Below, piece by piece: positions 53,478 to 61,091 of a stretch of 64,000 nt of DNA; the first letter of the stretch is position 1, and each line of letters starts with the position of its first letter. This DNA is from CAVWDI01 sp963793095 (GTDB lineage Bacteria > Chloroflexota > Anaerolineae > Anaerolineales > UBA4823). The position numbers and the translations under genes were made by a program. The stretch covers positions 186,001 to 250,000 of the forward strand of contig CAWBYY010000011.1 in the NCBI GenBank assembly GCA_963793095.1, in the 5' to 3' direction. Below the pieces are notes generated by a model. That model made no database searches, was not told the origin of the DNA, and saw only the letters and a list, made by a program, of their open reading frames with translations.

Positions 53478-54611
53478 TCATAATGCTTGTATCCGGTCGT
53501 ATAACTCACGGGGTAACAATCCTGCCTCACATATCTTGTGAATTGCCGATTCAAAAGCTTGCCGCCATGCGGTCTGGTTAGGATGGATGACAGGAAGTCC
53601 GTAATCTGATGGTAACCGCTCGAGGGTAATTTTTGTTTGTTCTTCGACGAGCGGATTGCAAAACTCACTCGCCTGGCGGGCTGCTTCTATCAGGGCTGAT
53701 TGGAGGTCAGGCGACATGGAACTGAAGGCATGATCATTTACCGCTATTGTCAGGCCCAGAGAATAGCCGTAATCCAGCAGGGTGGCATTCCGGGCGAACT
53801 CGTCTGGATGGAGGGTGTTCATGTAAATTGCCGGGACAAGAAATGTATTAATGATGCCATCTTTGAATGCCTGGGGTGCATCAGCCCATTCCACAACAAC
53901 CGGTTCAGCGCCGAGGGCGCGCCGCAGTTCGAAAGCAGCAGCTGAATTGTAGGAACGGAATTTTCGCCCGGCCAGATCAAGCGGCGAGAAGACCGCTTCA
54001 GTGGTCAGAAGCAGTTCGAATGAGTTCGTCCCCCAACTTGATAAAGGTTGGAGAAGGCGGATTCCATTTTGAAGTAATTTATCATAAATTTGTTGTTCAA
54101 AAACTTTGCTTTGCAGAAATGCAAGGTAATGGGACTGGTCGCGGAAAAAATATGGCAGGCAGGTTGGCCCACAAAGCTCTGCAATGCATTCAAAGGCAAG
54201 CAGTTCATCAATGTAAATATGGATGGCTCCTTGGGCCAGCCCTTCTACCTGTTCCCGGGCGGTCCCCAGAAGGGAATGCCCGTATATCCGGACTTTATAA
54301 TCATAATTGGTATTCTGTTCGACTATCTGGGCGAATTTTATGGCTGCCTGACCCCCGATTGAAGACGGATTTATTACCATTCCCAGAGAGCGCGGCTTTT
54401 CCGCCGCGGACTCCAGGAAGTATACAAGCGGCCGTCCAAGTGCGTCGCTGATCTTGCGCAGTGTGGGGATTGTGGGGATGGTCAGCCCACGCTCGATGTC
54501 CGATACGTGGCTGGCTGGAAGCAATGTCATCTCAGAGATATCAGCCTGGCGGAGACCCATAGCCCTGCGGGCGTTTCGTATGCGCAGACCAATTTCAAGA
54601 TTATCAATCAT
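53478..54611 (-). CDS. XRE-type regulator fused to a TRAP (DctP) solute-binding domain
   Basis: 377 residues, no signal peptide and no membrane helix. Residues 6-62 are an XRE/Cro HTH (LRIRNARRAMGLRQADISEM, SHVSDIERGLTIPTIPTL). Residues 75-375 match DctP-type TRAP substrate-binding proteins: MVINPSSIGGQAAIKFAQIV, SPLDLAGRKFRSYNS with the conserved carboxylate-binding Arg (about 219), LGAEPVVVEWADAPQAFKDG, and the closing SPDLQSALIEAARQASEF. Such binding domains are normally secreted and serve TRAP importers; no TRAP permease is here. A cytoplasmic one-component sensor of a carboxylate effector is the natural reading. It lies 207 bases upstream of livK on the same strand and probably controls that operon. 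Confidence 0.85.
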   Translation of the reverse strand: MIDNLEIGLRIRNARRAMGLRQADISEMTLLPASHVSDIERGLTIPTIPTLRKISDALGRPLVYFLESAAEKPRSLGMVINPSSIGGQAAIKFAQIVEQNTNYDYKVRIYGHSLLGTAREQVEGLAQGAIHIYIDELLAFECIAELCGPTCLPYFFRDQSHYLAFLQSKVFEQQIYDKLLQNGIRLLQPLSSWGTNSFELLLTTEAVFSPLDLAGRKFRSYNSAAAFELRRALGAEPVVVEWADAPQAFKDGIINTFLVPAIYMNTLHPDEFARNATLLDYGYSLGLTIAVNDHAFSSMSPDLQSALIEAARQASEFCNPLVEEQTKITLERLPSDYGLPVIHPNQTAWRQAFESAIHKICEAGLLPRELYDRIQAL

Positions 54612-55284
54612 AAAAAAATCACCCTGAAAACAACTGCGTTGGCATACGATTTTCTATCCTGATATGATTCTTATTTTAATCCGTTATATATCTTTTTTAT
54701 GAAATTTCTACTTCTACCGAATTTTAAATGGATTTCTGATAAATAATTTAATTTGTGTATACCATAAACTATAAGTCAGGTCAATTGTTCTGCTAAATAT
54801 TTCCTTATCGGGTCTGGTTTTATGGAAAATTACTTTGATTGGTCGACCCGCAATTTAACGGGCATTTTCTCGAACGCTTATATGCAATGGAGGATAAAAA
54901 ACACATAACACCCCCAGTTTATCGTAGAAACAATTCTGCCCAGCAAGCATACCAGGAGCCGGGCAGCAAGGTTGAGTAATCAAGAAAACATGCCCAATTG
55001 GATGTGAATCCGACCGTTGTGCACTCCGTTTGAGGCTTAATTAATTGAGGTAAGAATACTCATCAATTTGTTATCAGGGGATGGTTGAAATTATTTTTTA
55101 CACATATCGTTATTGATCCGTGGCACTTGATGATTTACTTCATTTACCAGGTTATAAACTTGGGGATATAATCAACAAGACATCCGGAATTAAGAACAGC
55201 CAACCAGTTGTCCAAGGAGTGAAAAAAAGTTTAGATATGCAGTTCCTTGATGAATACATAATAATCTCGATTGTAAGGGGGCTT
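54612..55284. other. 673-base AT-rich gap, divergent regulatory region
   Basis: It separates the regulator (minus) from the cell-surface module (plus). No ORF with a ribosome site is found before 55285. A 55-codon upstream extension of the 55285 frame (from 55120) has no start context. No terminator or tRNA is seen. It probably holds the two divergent promoters and the operator of the XRE-DctP protein, but I could not identify a clear palindrome. Confidence 0.4.
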
Positions 55285-55458
55285 ATGCCGGCGATTCGCG
55301 CCCATACTTATCTGGATCCCGGTTCAGGCAGTTTTATACTGCAATTGATTGTTGCATCGCTGCTGGGCGGGTTATTTGTGATGCGCAGATACTGGAGCAG
55401 AATTACCACGTTCATTCAGAATCTCTTTAACCAAGAGGACGATACAGACCAGGAATGA
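55285..55458 (+). CDS. small membrane protein with LDPGSGS motif
   Basis: 57 residues from ATG 55285, with AAGGGGG 7 bases upstream. It has AHTYLDPGSGSFILQLIVASLLGGLFVMRRYWSRI (motif LDPGSGSF, then one membrane helix, then a basic stretch) and an acidic tail (FNQEDDTDQE). Peptides with an LDPGSGS/IDPGTGS head plus one helix accompany surface-glycan genes in many bacteria. Its stop overlaps the next start (ATGA), indicating coupling. Likely role: helper of the following methyltransferase/sulfatase module at the membrane. The function is not established. Confidence 0.7.
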   Translation: MPAIRAHTYLDPGSGSFILQLIVASLLGGLFVMRRYWSRITTFIQNLFNQEDDTDQE

Positions 55459-56861
55459 TGGATTCCTTGTATTTTCAACATTACCTGGGGGCTTCGTTTC
55501 GAGACCCAAGCGGGTATCTTTTCTATAAGGAGGGGGTGCTTTACCGCCAGATAAATTCGGTCTATAAGCAACATTTTGAAAAGCTCACAAATTCTGGTCT
55601 GTATGAAGAGCTTGTCTCTGAAAATCTGCTAATTCCTCACTCTGAAATTCCGAAGTGGGAAAATCTGCCTGCTCAATGCTACAAGGTCATCCAGCCGGAA
55701 AAAATAGGTTTTATCTCATACCCTTATGAATGGTGTTTCAGCCAGCTAAAGGATGCTGCGCTGACCACACTGAGGATTCAAACAAAAGCCCTTGAATATG
55801 ATATGGTCCTGAAGGACAGCAGCGCATTTAATATCCAGTTTCATGAAGGCAATCCGATCCTGATAGACACGCTATCTTTTCAGATTTACCAGGAAGGCCA
55901 GCCATGGATAGGGTACCGGCAGTTCTGCAAACACTTCCTTGCCCCACTGTTACTGATGGCATATAAAGATGTCCGTTTAAGCCAATTGCTGAGAATTTAC
56001 ATAGACGGCATTCCTTTGGACCTGGCGGCGAAACTTCTCCCAATTCGGACCAGGTTCAGATTCCCGGTTCTGATCCATGTTTTGCTGCACGCCTCCAGTG
56101 AAAAAAGGTTTGCGGGCAAGCCGGTTGACCCTTCCAGGAGGATGTCCAGAACAGGTATGCTGGGATTGGTTGATAATCTCGAAAAAACTGTAAAAAAGCT
56201 TTCATGGTCACCAACCAACGGGGGCTGGTTGAATTATTACGAAGAATCACAATATTCCGGGCCAGGTGCAAAAAACAAAGAAGAAATAATCGCCTCAATA
56301 ATCGACCGCATTTTGCCGGAGAGTGTTTGGGATCTGGGAGCAAATACTGGTCGTTACAGCCGTTTAGCCAGCCAGAAAGGAATCCCGACAATTGCGATAG
56401 ACAGTGACCCTGCGGCGGTTGAACTCAATTACAGGAATTGCAGGGACGAAAATGAAAATAACCTGCTTCCGCTGCTGCTTGATCTCACCAATCCAAGCCC
56501 GGATTCGGGCTGGGATAACAGTGAGCGGCAAAGCTTGAAGCGAAGAGGGCCTGCAGGGGCTGTGTTTGCTCTGGCGATTATCCACCATATGGCAATCACT
56601 AACAACGTCCCACTGATAAAAATCGCAGAATTTTTCCATAATCTCGGACGGTGGCTTGTAATTGAATTTGTACCCAAAGAAGATCCTCAGGTTCAAAAAC
56701 TATTAATTTCAAGAGAGGATATCTTTACTGAATATGATCTCGAAAATTTTCGGAATGTTTTTTCTGAATACTTCTATATTCATCAAGAATTTGAAATTAC
56801 TGACACAATTCGAAAAATTTTCTTGATGGAGAGCCGTAAACTTGCGAACCATACTGGATAA
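55455..56861 (+). CDS. SAM-dependent methyltransferase with N-terminal extension
   Basis: 468 residues. The C-terminal half has SAM motif I SVWDLGANTGRYSRLAS (about residue 292), then TIAIDSDPAAVELNYRN (motif II) and ALAIIHHMAI. The N-terminal 270 residues contain HYLGASFRDPSGYLFYKEG and LKDSSAFNIQFHEGNPILIDTLSF, which resemble the first part of large NoeA-like predicted methyltransferases. The ATG overlaps the stop of the small membrane protein by 4 bases; its 3' end overlaps the next gene by 20 bases. It is probably a cytoplasmic enzyme modifying a glycan precursor or lipid; the substrate is unknown. Confidence 0.78.
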   Translation: MMDSLYFQHYLGASFRDPSGYLFYKEGVLYRQINSVYKQHFEKLTNSGLYEELVSENLLIPHSEIPKWENLPAQCYKVIQPEKIGFISYPYEWCFSQLKDAALTTLRIQTKALEYDMVLKDSSAFNIQFHEGNPILIDTLSFQIYQEGQPWIGYRQFCKHFLAPLLLMAYKDVRLSQLLRIYIDGIPLDLAAKLLPIRTRFRFPVLIHVLLHASSEKRFAGKPVDPSRRMSRTGMLGLVDNLEKTVKKLSWSPTNGGWLNYYEESQYSGPGAKNKEEIIASIIDRILPESVWDLGANTGRYSRLASQKGIPTIAIDSDPAAVELNYRNCRDENENNLLPLLLDLTNPSPDSGWDNSERQSLKRRGPAGAVFALAIIHHMAITNNVPLIKIAEFFHNLGRWLVIEFVPKEDPQVQKLLISREDIFTEYDLENFRNVFSEYFYIHQEFEITDTIRKIFLMESRKLANHTG

Positions 56862-58395
56862 GCACTTTCACCCCTTGCTCTTTGCAGCCTATCCCGTCCT
56901 GGCCTTATTTGGCAGCAATATTGAAGAGATCAGCTTTGATACAGCCCTGAGGGCACTCATCGCCTCGCTATTAATCGGCGCAATTTTATATTTTGCCTCA
57001 GCCCTGTTGATAAAGGATCGCGGCAAAGCAGCCCTGGTTACCAGCCTGGTGATCATCCTGTTCTTTGCATACGGGCATTTTTATAATCTTCTAAAAGCCA
57101 ACCAGGATTGGGGAACTCTTCTGGGCAGGCACCGGGTGCTGCTTTTGATCTGGGTTGTGTTGATCGTCGTGGGTATTTATGTCATCTTAAAAAAAATTAA
57201 CGCCACAGAATCTATAAACAGATCCTTAAATGTTATTGCAGCAGCCTTGCTAATAATTCCTCTGGTCCAATCGATCAGTTTTGAATTAAGAAGTTATTCT
57301 TCGGAAAGCAACATAAATGATGAATATACAGATAGCTTTGATTCCAGCAGACAACCGGCTGACCGGTACCCCGATATTTACCTGATCATCCTGGATGCCT
57401 ATGCACGCGATGATACTTTACTGGATGAATTTGAATTTGATAACAACCAGTTTCTCCAGGAGCTTGAAAAATCCGGTTTCTATATTGGATACTGTTCCCG
57501 CAGCAATTACGCCCAGACAAGCCTTTCCTTATCCTCAAATTTAAATATGAACTACCTAGAAGAGCTGGGAGAAAACTACAGACAGGGGAATACAAGCCGG
57601 GCTGGTATCAAGGAACTTATCCAGGACAGCCGGGTGCGGCGCATATTAGAGAGCCTGGGATACCGGGTTGTTGCATTTGAGACTGGTTTTAATATCACGC
57701 AGTGGGAAAATGCTGATATTTACCTCTCTCCGCAAGAAGGAGGATTAATTGAGGAGAGGTTATTCAGCGGCATCAACGAATTTGAATTGCTTGTGCTCCG
57801 TAATTCGCTCACTCGGATTGTTATTGACAGCGCAGCTTACCTGCCAGAGATCCTTCAACCAGATCTGAATAACCCCAAGAGAATCCACCAGGAGCGAATC
57901 CTGTATGTGCTCGACCAGCTAAAAACCCTGCCTGAAACGGATGGCCCGAAATTTGTGTTTGCCCACATGGTCATCCCGCACGGTCCTTTTGTGTTCGAAC
58001 CAGAAGGTGATTTTGTGGATTATGACAAGCCTTATTATCAGGGATATAAGGATCAGGTCAGTTTCATCAATCGTAAAATCCTTCCAATACTGCGGGAAAT
58101 TATTCAACAATCCGATCCGGAACCAATCATCATCCTGCAGGCTGACCATGGGGCGGTCAAGTCCACGCCTGATAAGCGGGTGAATATCCTCAACGCATAT
58201 TATCTTCCCGGAGTTGGTAATGACCAGGTTTATGACAGTCTCTCACCGGTCAACAATTTCAGACTAATTTTCAACCTTTACTTTGACGGTGATTTTGAAA
58301 TCCTGGAAGACGCCAGCCTTTTTTCAACGTACAACCAACCGTATGATTTTGAGGTTATCCCCGAAAGCCGTACAATTTGTGTGAATGAAAATTGA
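56842..58395 (+). CDS. membrane sulfatase/LTA-synthase-like phosphotransferase
   Basis: 517 residues, TTG start at 56842 inside the previous gene (coupled). Five N-terminal helices (residues about 8-148) lead to an extracellular alkaline-phosphatase-superfamily domain: metal Asp in IYLIILDAYARDD, the nucleophile region SNYAQTSLSLSSNLN (Thr), HMVIPHGPFVFE and ILQADHGA (metal Asp/His). The Thr nucleophile and membrane anchor match LtaS/phosphoethanolamine-transferase enzymes rather than true sulfatases (which use Cys/Ser). It likely transfers a phosphoalcohol to a surface glycan or lipid. Converges on the CapK-like gene. Confidence 0.8.
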   Translation: MRTILDKHFHPLLFAAYPVLALFGSNIEEISFDTALRALIASLLIGAILYFASALLIKDRGKAALVTSLVIILFFAYGHFYNLLKANQDWGTLLGRHRVLLLIWVVLIVVGIYVILKKINATESINRSLNVIAAALLIIPLVQSISFELRSYSSESNINDEYTDSFDSSRQPADRYPDIYLIILDAYARDDTLLDEFEFDNNQFLQELEKSGFYIGYCSRSNYAQTSLSLSSNLNMNYLEELGENYRQGNTSRAGIKELIQDSRVRRILESLGYRVVAFETGFNITQWENADIYLSPQEGGLIEERLFSGINEFELLVLRNSLTRIVIDSAAYLPEILQPDLNNPKRIHQERILYVLDQLKTLPETDGPKFVFAHMVIPHGPFVFEPEGDFVDYDKPYYQGYKDQVSFINRKILPILREIIQQSDPEPIIILQADHGAVKSTPDKRVNILNAYYLPGVGNDQVYDSLSPVNNFRLIFNLYFDGDFEILEDASLFSTYNQPYDFEVIPESRTICVNEN

Positions 58396-58417
58396 AATTA
58401 AAAAAATTTTGGGTTAA

Positions 58418-59797
58418 TTACAAATCCTGCGACCTGACCTCCGAGCGGACATAGCGGAATTTGCCCGAGGCTTCAGCCGGGATCGAATCAACCTTGATTA
58501 TATTTACCTGGACCGGTCCGCAAAATGATTGGATGTTCTGGGAGATATAAGTCACCCCTTCTGGCGTGTATCGGTCAGGGTCAACGACCAGGAAAATATC
58601 AAATTTGTCCGGCGATTTCTGAACCACCTGGAAGTGGATCACACCGGGCGCCTTCCTGATCAGGTTATCAAAGTAACCCCCATGCACAATGCGCCGGTCG
58701 GCCAGCCGGACCAGGTCAAAATTACGACCGATAATTTGGTCGAGTTTCAGGAGGCTGATCCCGAGGGAACAGTTGTGGTGCTCGCCCAACCCTACCGCCA
58801 GGTCTTCGACATTGTAGCGGATGAGGGGAAATTCCCAGTTATCCAACCTTGTCGCGACAATCTGCCCGAACTGGTCTTTTGGGTTGGGTTTGATCACTTC
58901 AACGATAACAAAATCATCATTGGTATGGAGTGCGCCGCAGGGGTAACTGCAGGCGGCGTACCCAATTTCAAATGAACCATAGCTGTTCATAATCCGGCAG
59001 CCGAACACCTGCTCAAGTTCACTCTGCTGCCAGTCATACAAAATCTCAGACCCGGTGATGATCAGTTTAAGATCAAGAGAACGCCCGTCGAAATTATTGG
59101 CGGTGATGTACTGCGCCAGCAGGAAAAGTGCTGAAGGAAATCCGCGGATATATACAGGTTTGAACCTGTTGAGATATCTCCACTGCCTCTCTAGGTCTTC
59201 TTCCCCGTATGTTATGGCGGGCATTTCCCGTCGGTTGAACAGAACATCTTTAAGCGGTTTGTAGATCCGCCTGTTGAGCCTGGTTTTCAGGCTGTGGTCT
59301 AAGGAATAGGTGTTGCCCCAGATCTGCACAAGGCGGTCACCGATTTTTATGCCCCACCTGTCAAAAGCGCGCGTCCGGCAGGCGTGTTCCGCCGCGATCG
59401 ATATTTCACCTGTCTGGACATGAAGCGGCGTACCGGTTGAACCGCCGGTGGTAAATTTACGGATGGGAGAGCGACGCTTTTCTGACTGGAACAGAGGGTT
59501 GAACTCCCTGACCTGGCTTTTGGTCAGTACAGGTAAATCTTCGAAATCACTCCACTCGCGGATATCCTGCGGTTCAAGCCCCAACTGTTTGAAGAGCTGG
59601 CGATAATAGGGGACATGCAGGGAGGCATGCTGGATCATCCGGCGCAGTTTCTGAAACTGCAGGTTGCTGATCTCATCCCTAGAGAGCGACAGGTTGGCGC
59701 GCGCCTCCGCCAGTTTTTGCCTGTAATTGCCCCCACGCAGTCTTTGCGAGGTTGGAAACAGAAAGCCGGAAACGAATTGGGCGTGCAAATCTCTCAT
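58418..59797 (-). CDS. CapK/phenylacetate-CoA ligase-like adenylating enzyme
   Basis: 459 residues of the AMP-forming PaaK/CapK family. Phosphate loop FTTGGSTGTPLHVQTG, IITGSEILYD, SYGSFEIGYAACSY and LIRYNVEDLAV are the family motifs (A3, A4, A5-like). The C-terminal lid ends with AEASGKFRYVRSE, where the catalytic Lys is conserved. CapK proteins occur in capsule and exopolysaccharide loci and may activate or transfer acyl groups. It lies next to but convergent with the surface module; its partner substrate is unknown. Confidence 0.82.
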   Translation of the reverse strand: MRDLHAQFVSGFLFPTSQRLRGGNYRQKLAEARANLSLSRDEISNLQFQKLRRMIQHASLHVPYYRQLFKQLGLEPQDIREWSDFEDLPVLTKSQVREFNPLFQSEKRRSPIRKFTTGGSTGTPLHVQTGEISIAAEHACRTRAFDRWGIKIGDRLVQIWGNTYSLDHSLKTRLNRRIYKPLKDVLFNRREMPAITYGEEDLERQWRYLNRFKPVYIRGFPSALFLLAQYITANNFDGRSLDLKLIITGSEILYDWQQSELEQVFGCRIMNSYGSFEIGYAACSYPCGALHTNDDFVIVEVIKPNPKDQFGQIVATRLDNWEFPLIRYNVEDLAVGLGEHHNCSLGISLLKLDQIIGRNFDLVRLADRRIVHGGYFDNLIRKAPGVIHFQVVQKSPDKFDIFLVVDPDRYTPEGVTYISQNIQSFCGPVQVNIIKVDSIPAEASGKFRYVRSEVRSQDL

Positions 59798-59962
59798 CGG
59801 GATACTCTCTTACTTATTCTTGTTGATTACCGCTATTCCCTCAGCAAGAACCGGTCAGAATTATCTCTGAATATAAAAAGCGTATATTTGTCCAGACCAC
59901 TTCAGGCTTTGTGAGTATAATTTCCTGTAAATTTTAACTCATTGCCAGAGGAGAGGATAGAG

Positions 59963-60337
59963 ATGGAAATCAGCGTAACACAGGAAAGCGCCCGGGTAAC
60001 GGTTACGGTTTTTACGATCAGCGGCATGATCAACCTGGGCACAGCGGGCCTGCTTGAGGACGAGGCAAAGGCGTATTATGAAGGGGGAATGCGCAACCTG
60101 CTCATTGATTTAAGCGAGGTGAATTCGCTCTCCAGCGCCGGCTTACGAACCCTTTTGGGTATAGCGAAAATGCTGGGGGTTGGCGTTGACAGGGCAGGCG
60201 TAGGTGCGGAAGGCAAGTCCGAACACCTGAAACTACTCAATCCCCAGCAGGAAATCCTGAGGGTACTGGAGATTTCAGGGTTTGATAGTCTGTTCGATAT
60301 ATTCGAAGACCGGGATGAAGCCCTGGCGGCATTCTGA
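59963..60337 (+). CDS. STAS domain anti-sigma factor antagonist
   Basis: 124 residues, start ATG 59963 with GAGGAGAGG upstream. STAS fold: VFTISGMINLGTAGLLED, LLIDLSEVNSLSSAGLRTLLG (phosphorylatable Ser in SLSSAGLR, about residue 56) and the final helix IFEDRDEALAAF. Relatives bind a partner anti-sigma kinase and are controlled by phosphorylation on that Ser. No RsbW-like kinase is nearby, so the partner is elsewhere. A Gly/Val-rich segment (LGVGVDRAGVGAEGK) lies in the middle. Confidence 0.85.
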   Translation: MEISVTQESARVTVTVFTISGMINLGTAGLLEDEAKAYYEGGMRNLLIDLSEVNSLSSAGLRTLLGIAKMLGVGVDRAGVGAEGKSEHLKLLNPQQEILRVLEISGFDSLFDIFEDRDEALAAF

Positions 60338-60389
60338 GAAATTTATTCCCAGAAACCACATGTAAAGCGGGGGCAAGACCACTTCTGAC

Positions 60390-61056
60390 TCAGCCAACCT
60401 CATCCTGGCTGAAGACCACTTCCTCCTTGCCCATCAATTTTTCAAGCACTTTGCGCTCTATCAGGTCGAGGTGGCGCGGGTTGGAGACATAGTTGAGCTG
60501 GTCTACCGGAACGGTCAATACCGGGCACAGGTTAAATCCAGCAATCCACATTTCATACAGCTCATTCAGCTGCTCCAGGTAGGCGGGGTCCATAGTCTGT
60601 TCATAATCGCGCCCGTGCTGGCGGATTCGCTCCAGGAGGGTACTGACAGTGGCGCGGCAGATAAATGACCAGATCGGGGGGAGGCAGGAATTCGGTCAGC
60701 ACCTGGTACAGCTCGCGATATGCATTGTAGTCGCGCTTGTTGATGTGCCCATTGCGGTAGAGATTACACGCAAAAACCTCGGCATCCTCATAGACGGTGC
60801 GGTCCTGGATTGCCGGACCGGGGTAATTGACCAGTTCTCGGTGGGTATGCAGACGCCGGGTCAGGAAATATATCTGGGAGTGAAATGCCCAGGTGCGCAT
60901 ATCCTGGTAGAAATCCTGCAGATAAGGATTATCCGCGACCGGTTCGTAAAAAGGCTGCCACACCAGGCGGTCGGAAAGCAGGTTGACCAGTGAGGACTTT
61001 CCAACCCCGATATTGCCAGCCACAGCGATAAATTTTTTAGAAATATGCGAGTCCAT
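60390..61056 (-). CDS. deoxynucleoside kinase (frameshifted)
   Basis: 221 residues after removing one base. P-loop IAVAGNIGVGKSSLVNLL (about residues 10-27), substrate Glu in PFYEPVADNPYLQDFYQD, the DRS-like QDRTVYEDAEVF, and an ERI lid in TLLERIRQHGRDYE. The frame breaks at about 60656-60658 after VIYL: the first frame ends soon, and the other continues RATVSTLLERI to the end with RHLDLIERKVLEKL. The family phosphorylates deoxyadenosine/deoxyguanosine for dNTP salvage. Consistent with the nucleoside importer elsewhere in the window. Confidence 0.88.
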
Positions 61057-61091
61057 CTGGGTGGGTATCCTCAGGAAAGTATACCAGCCGC

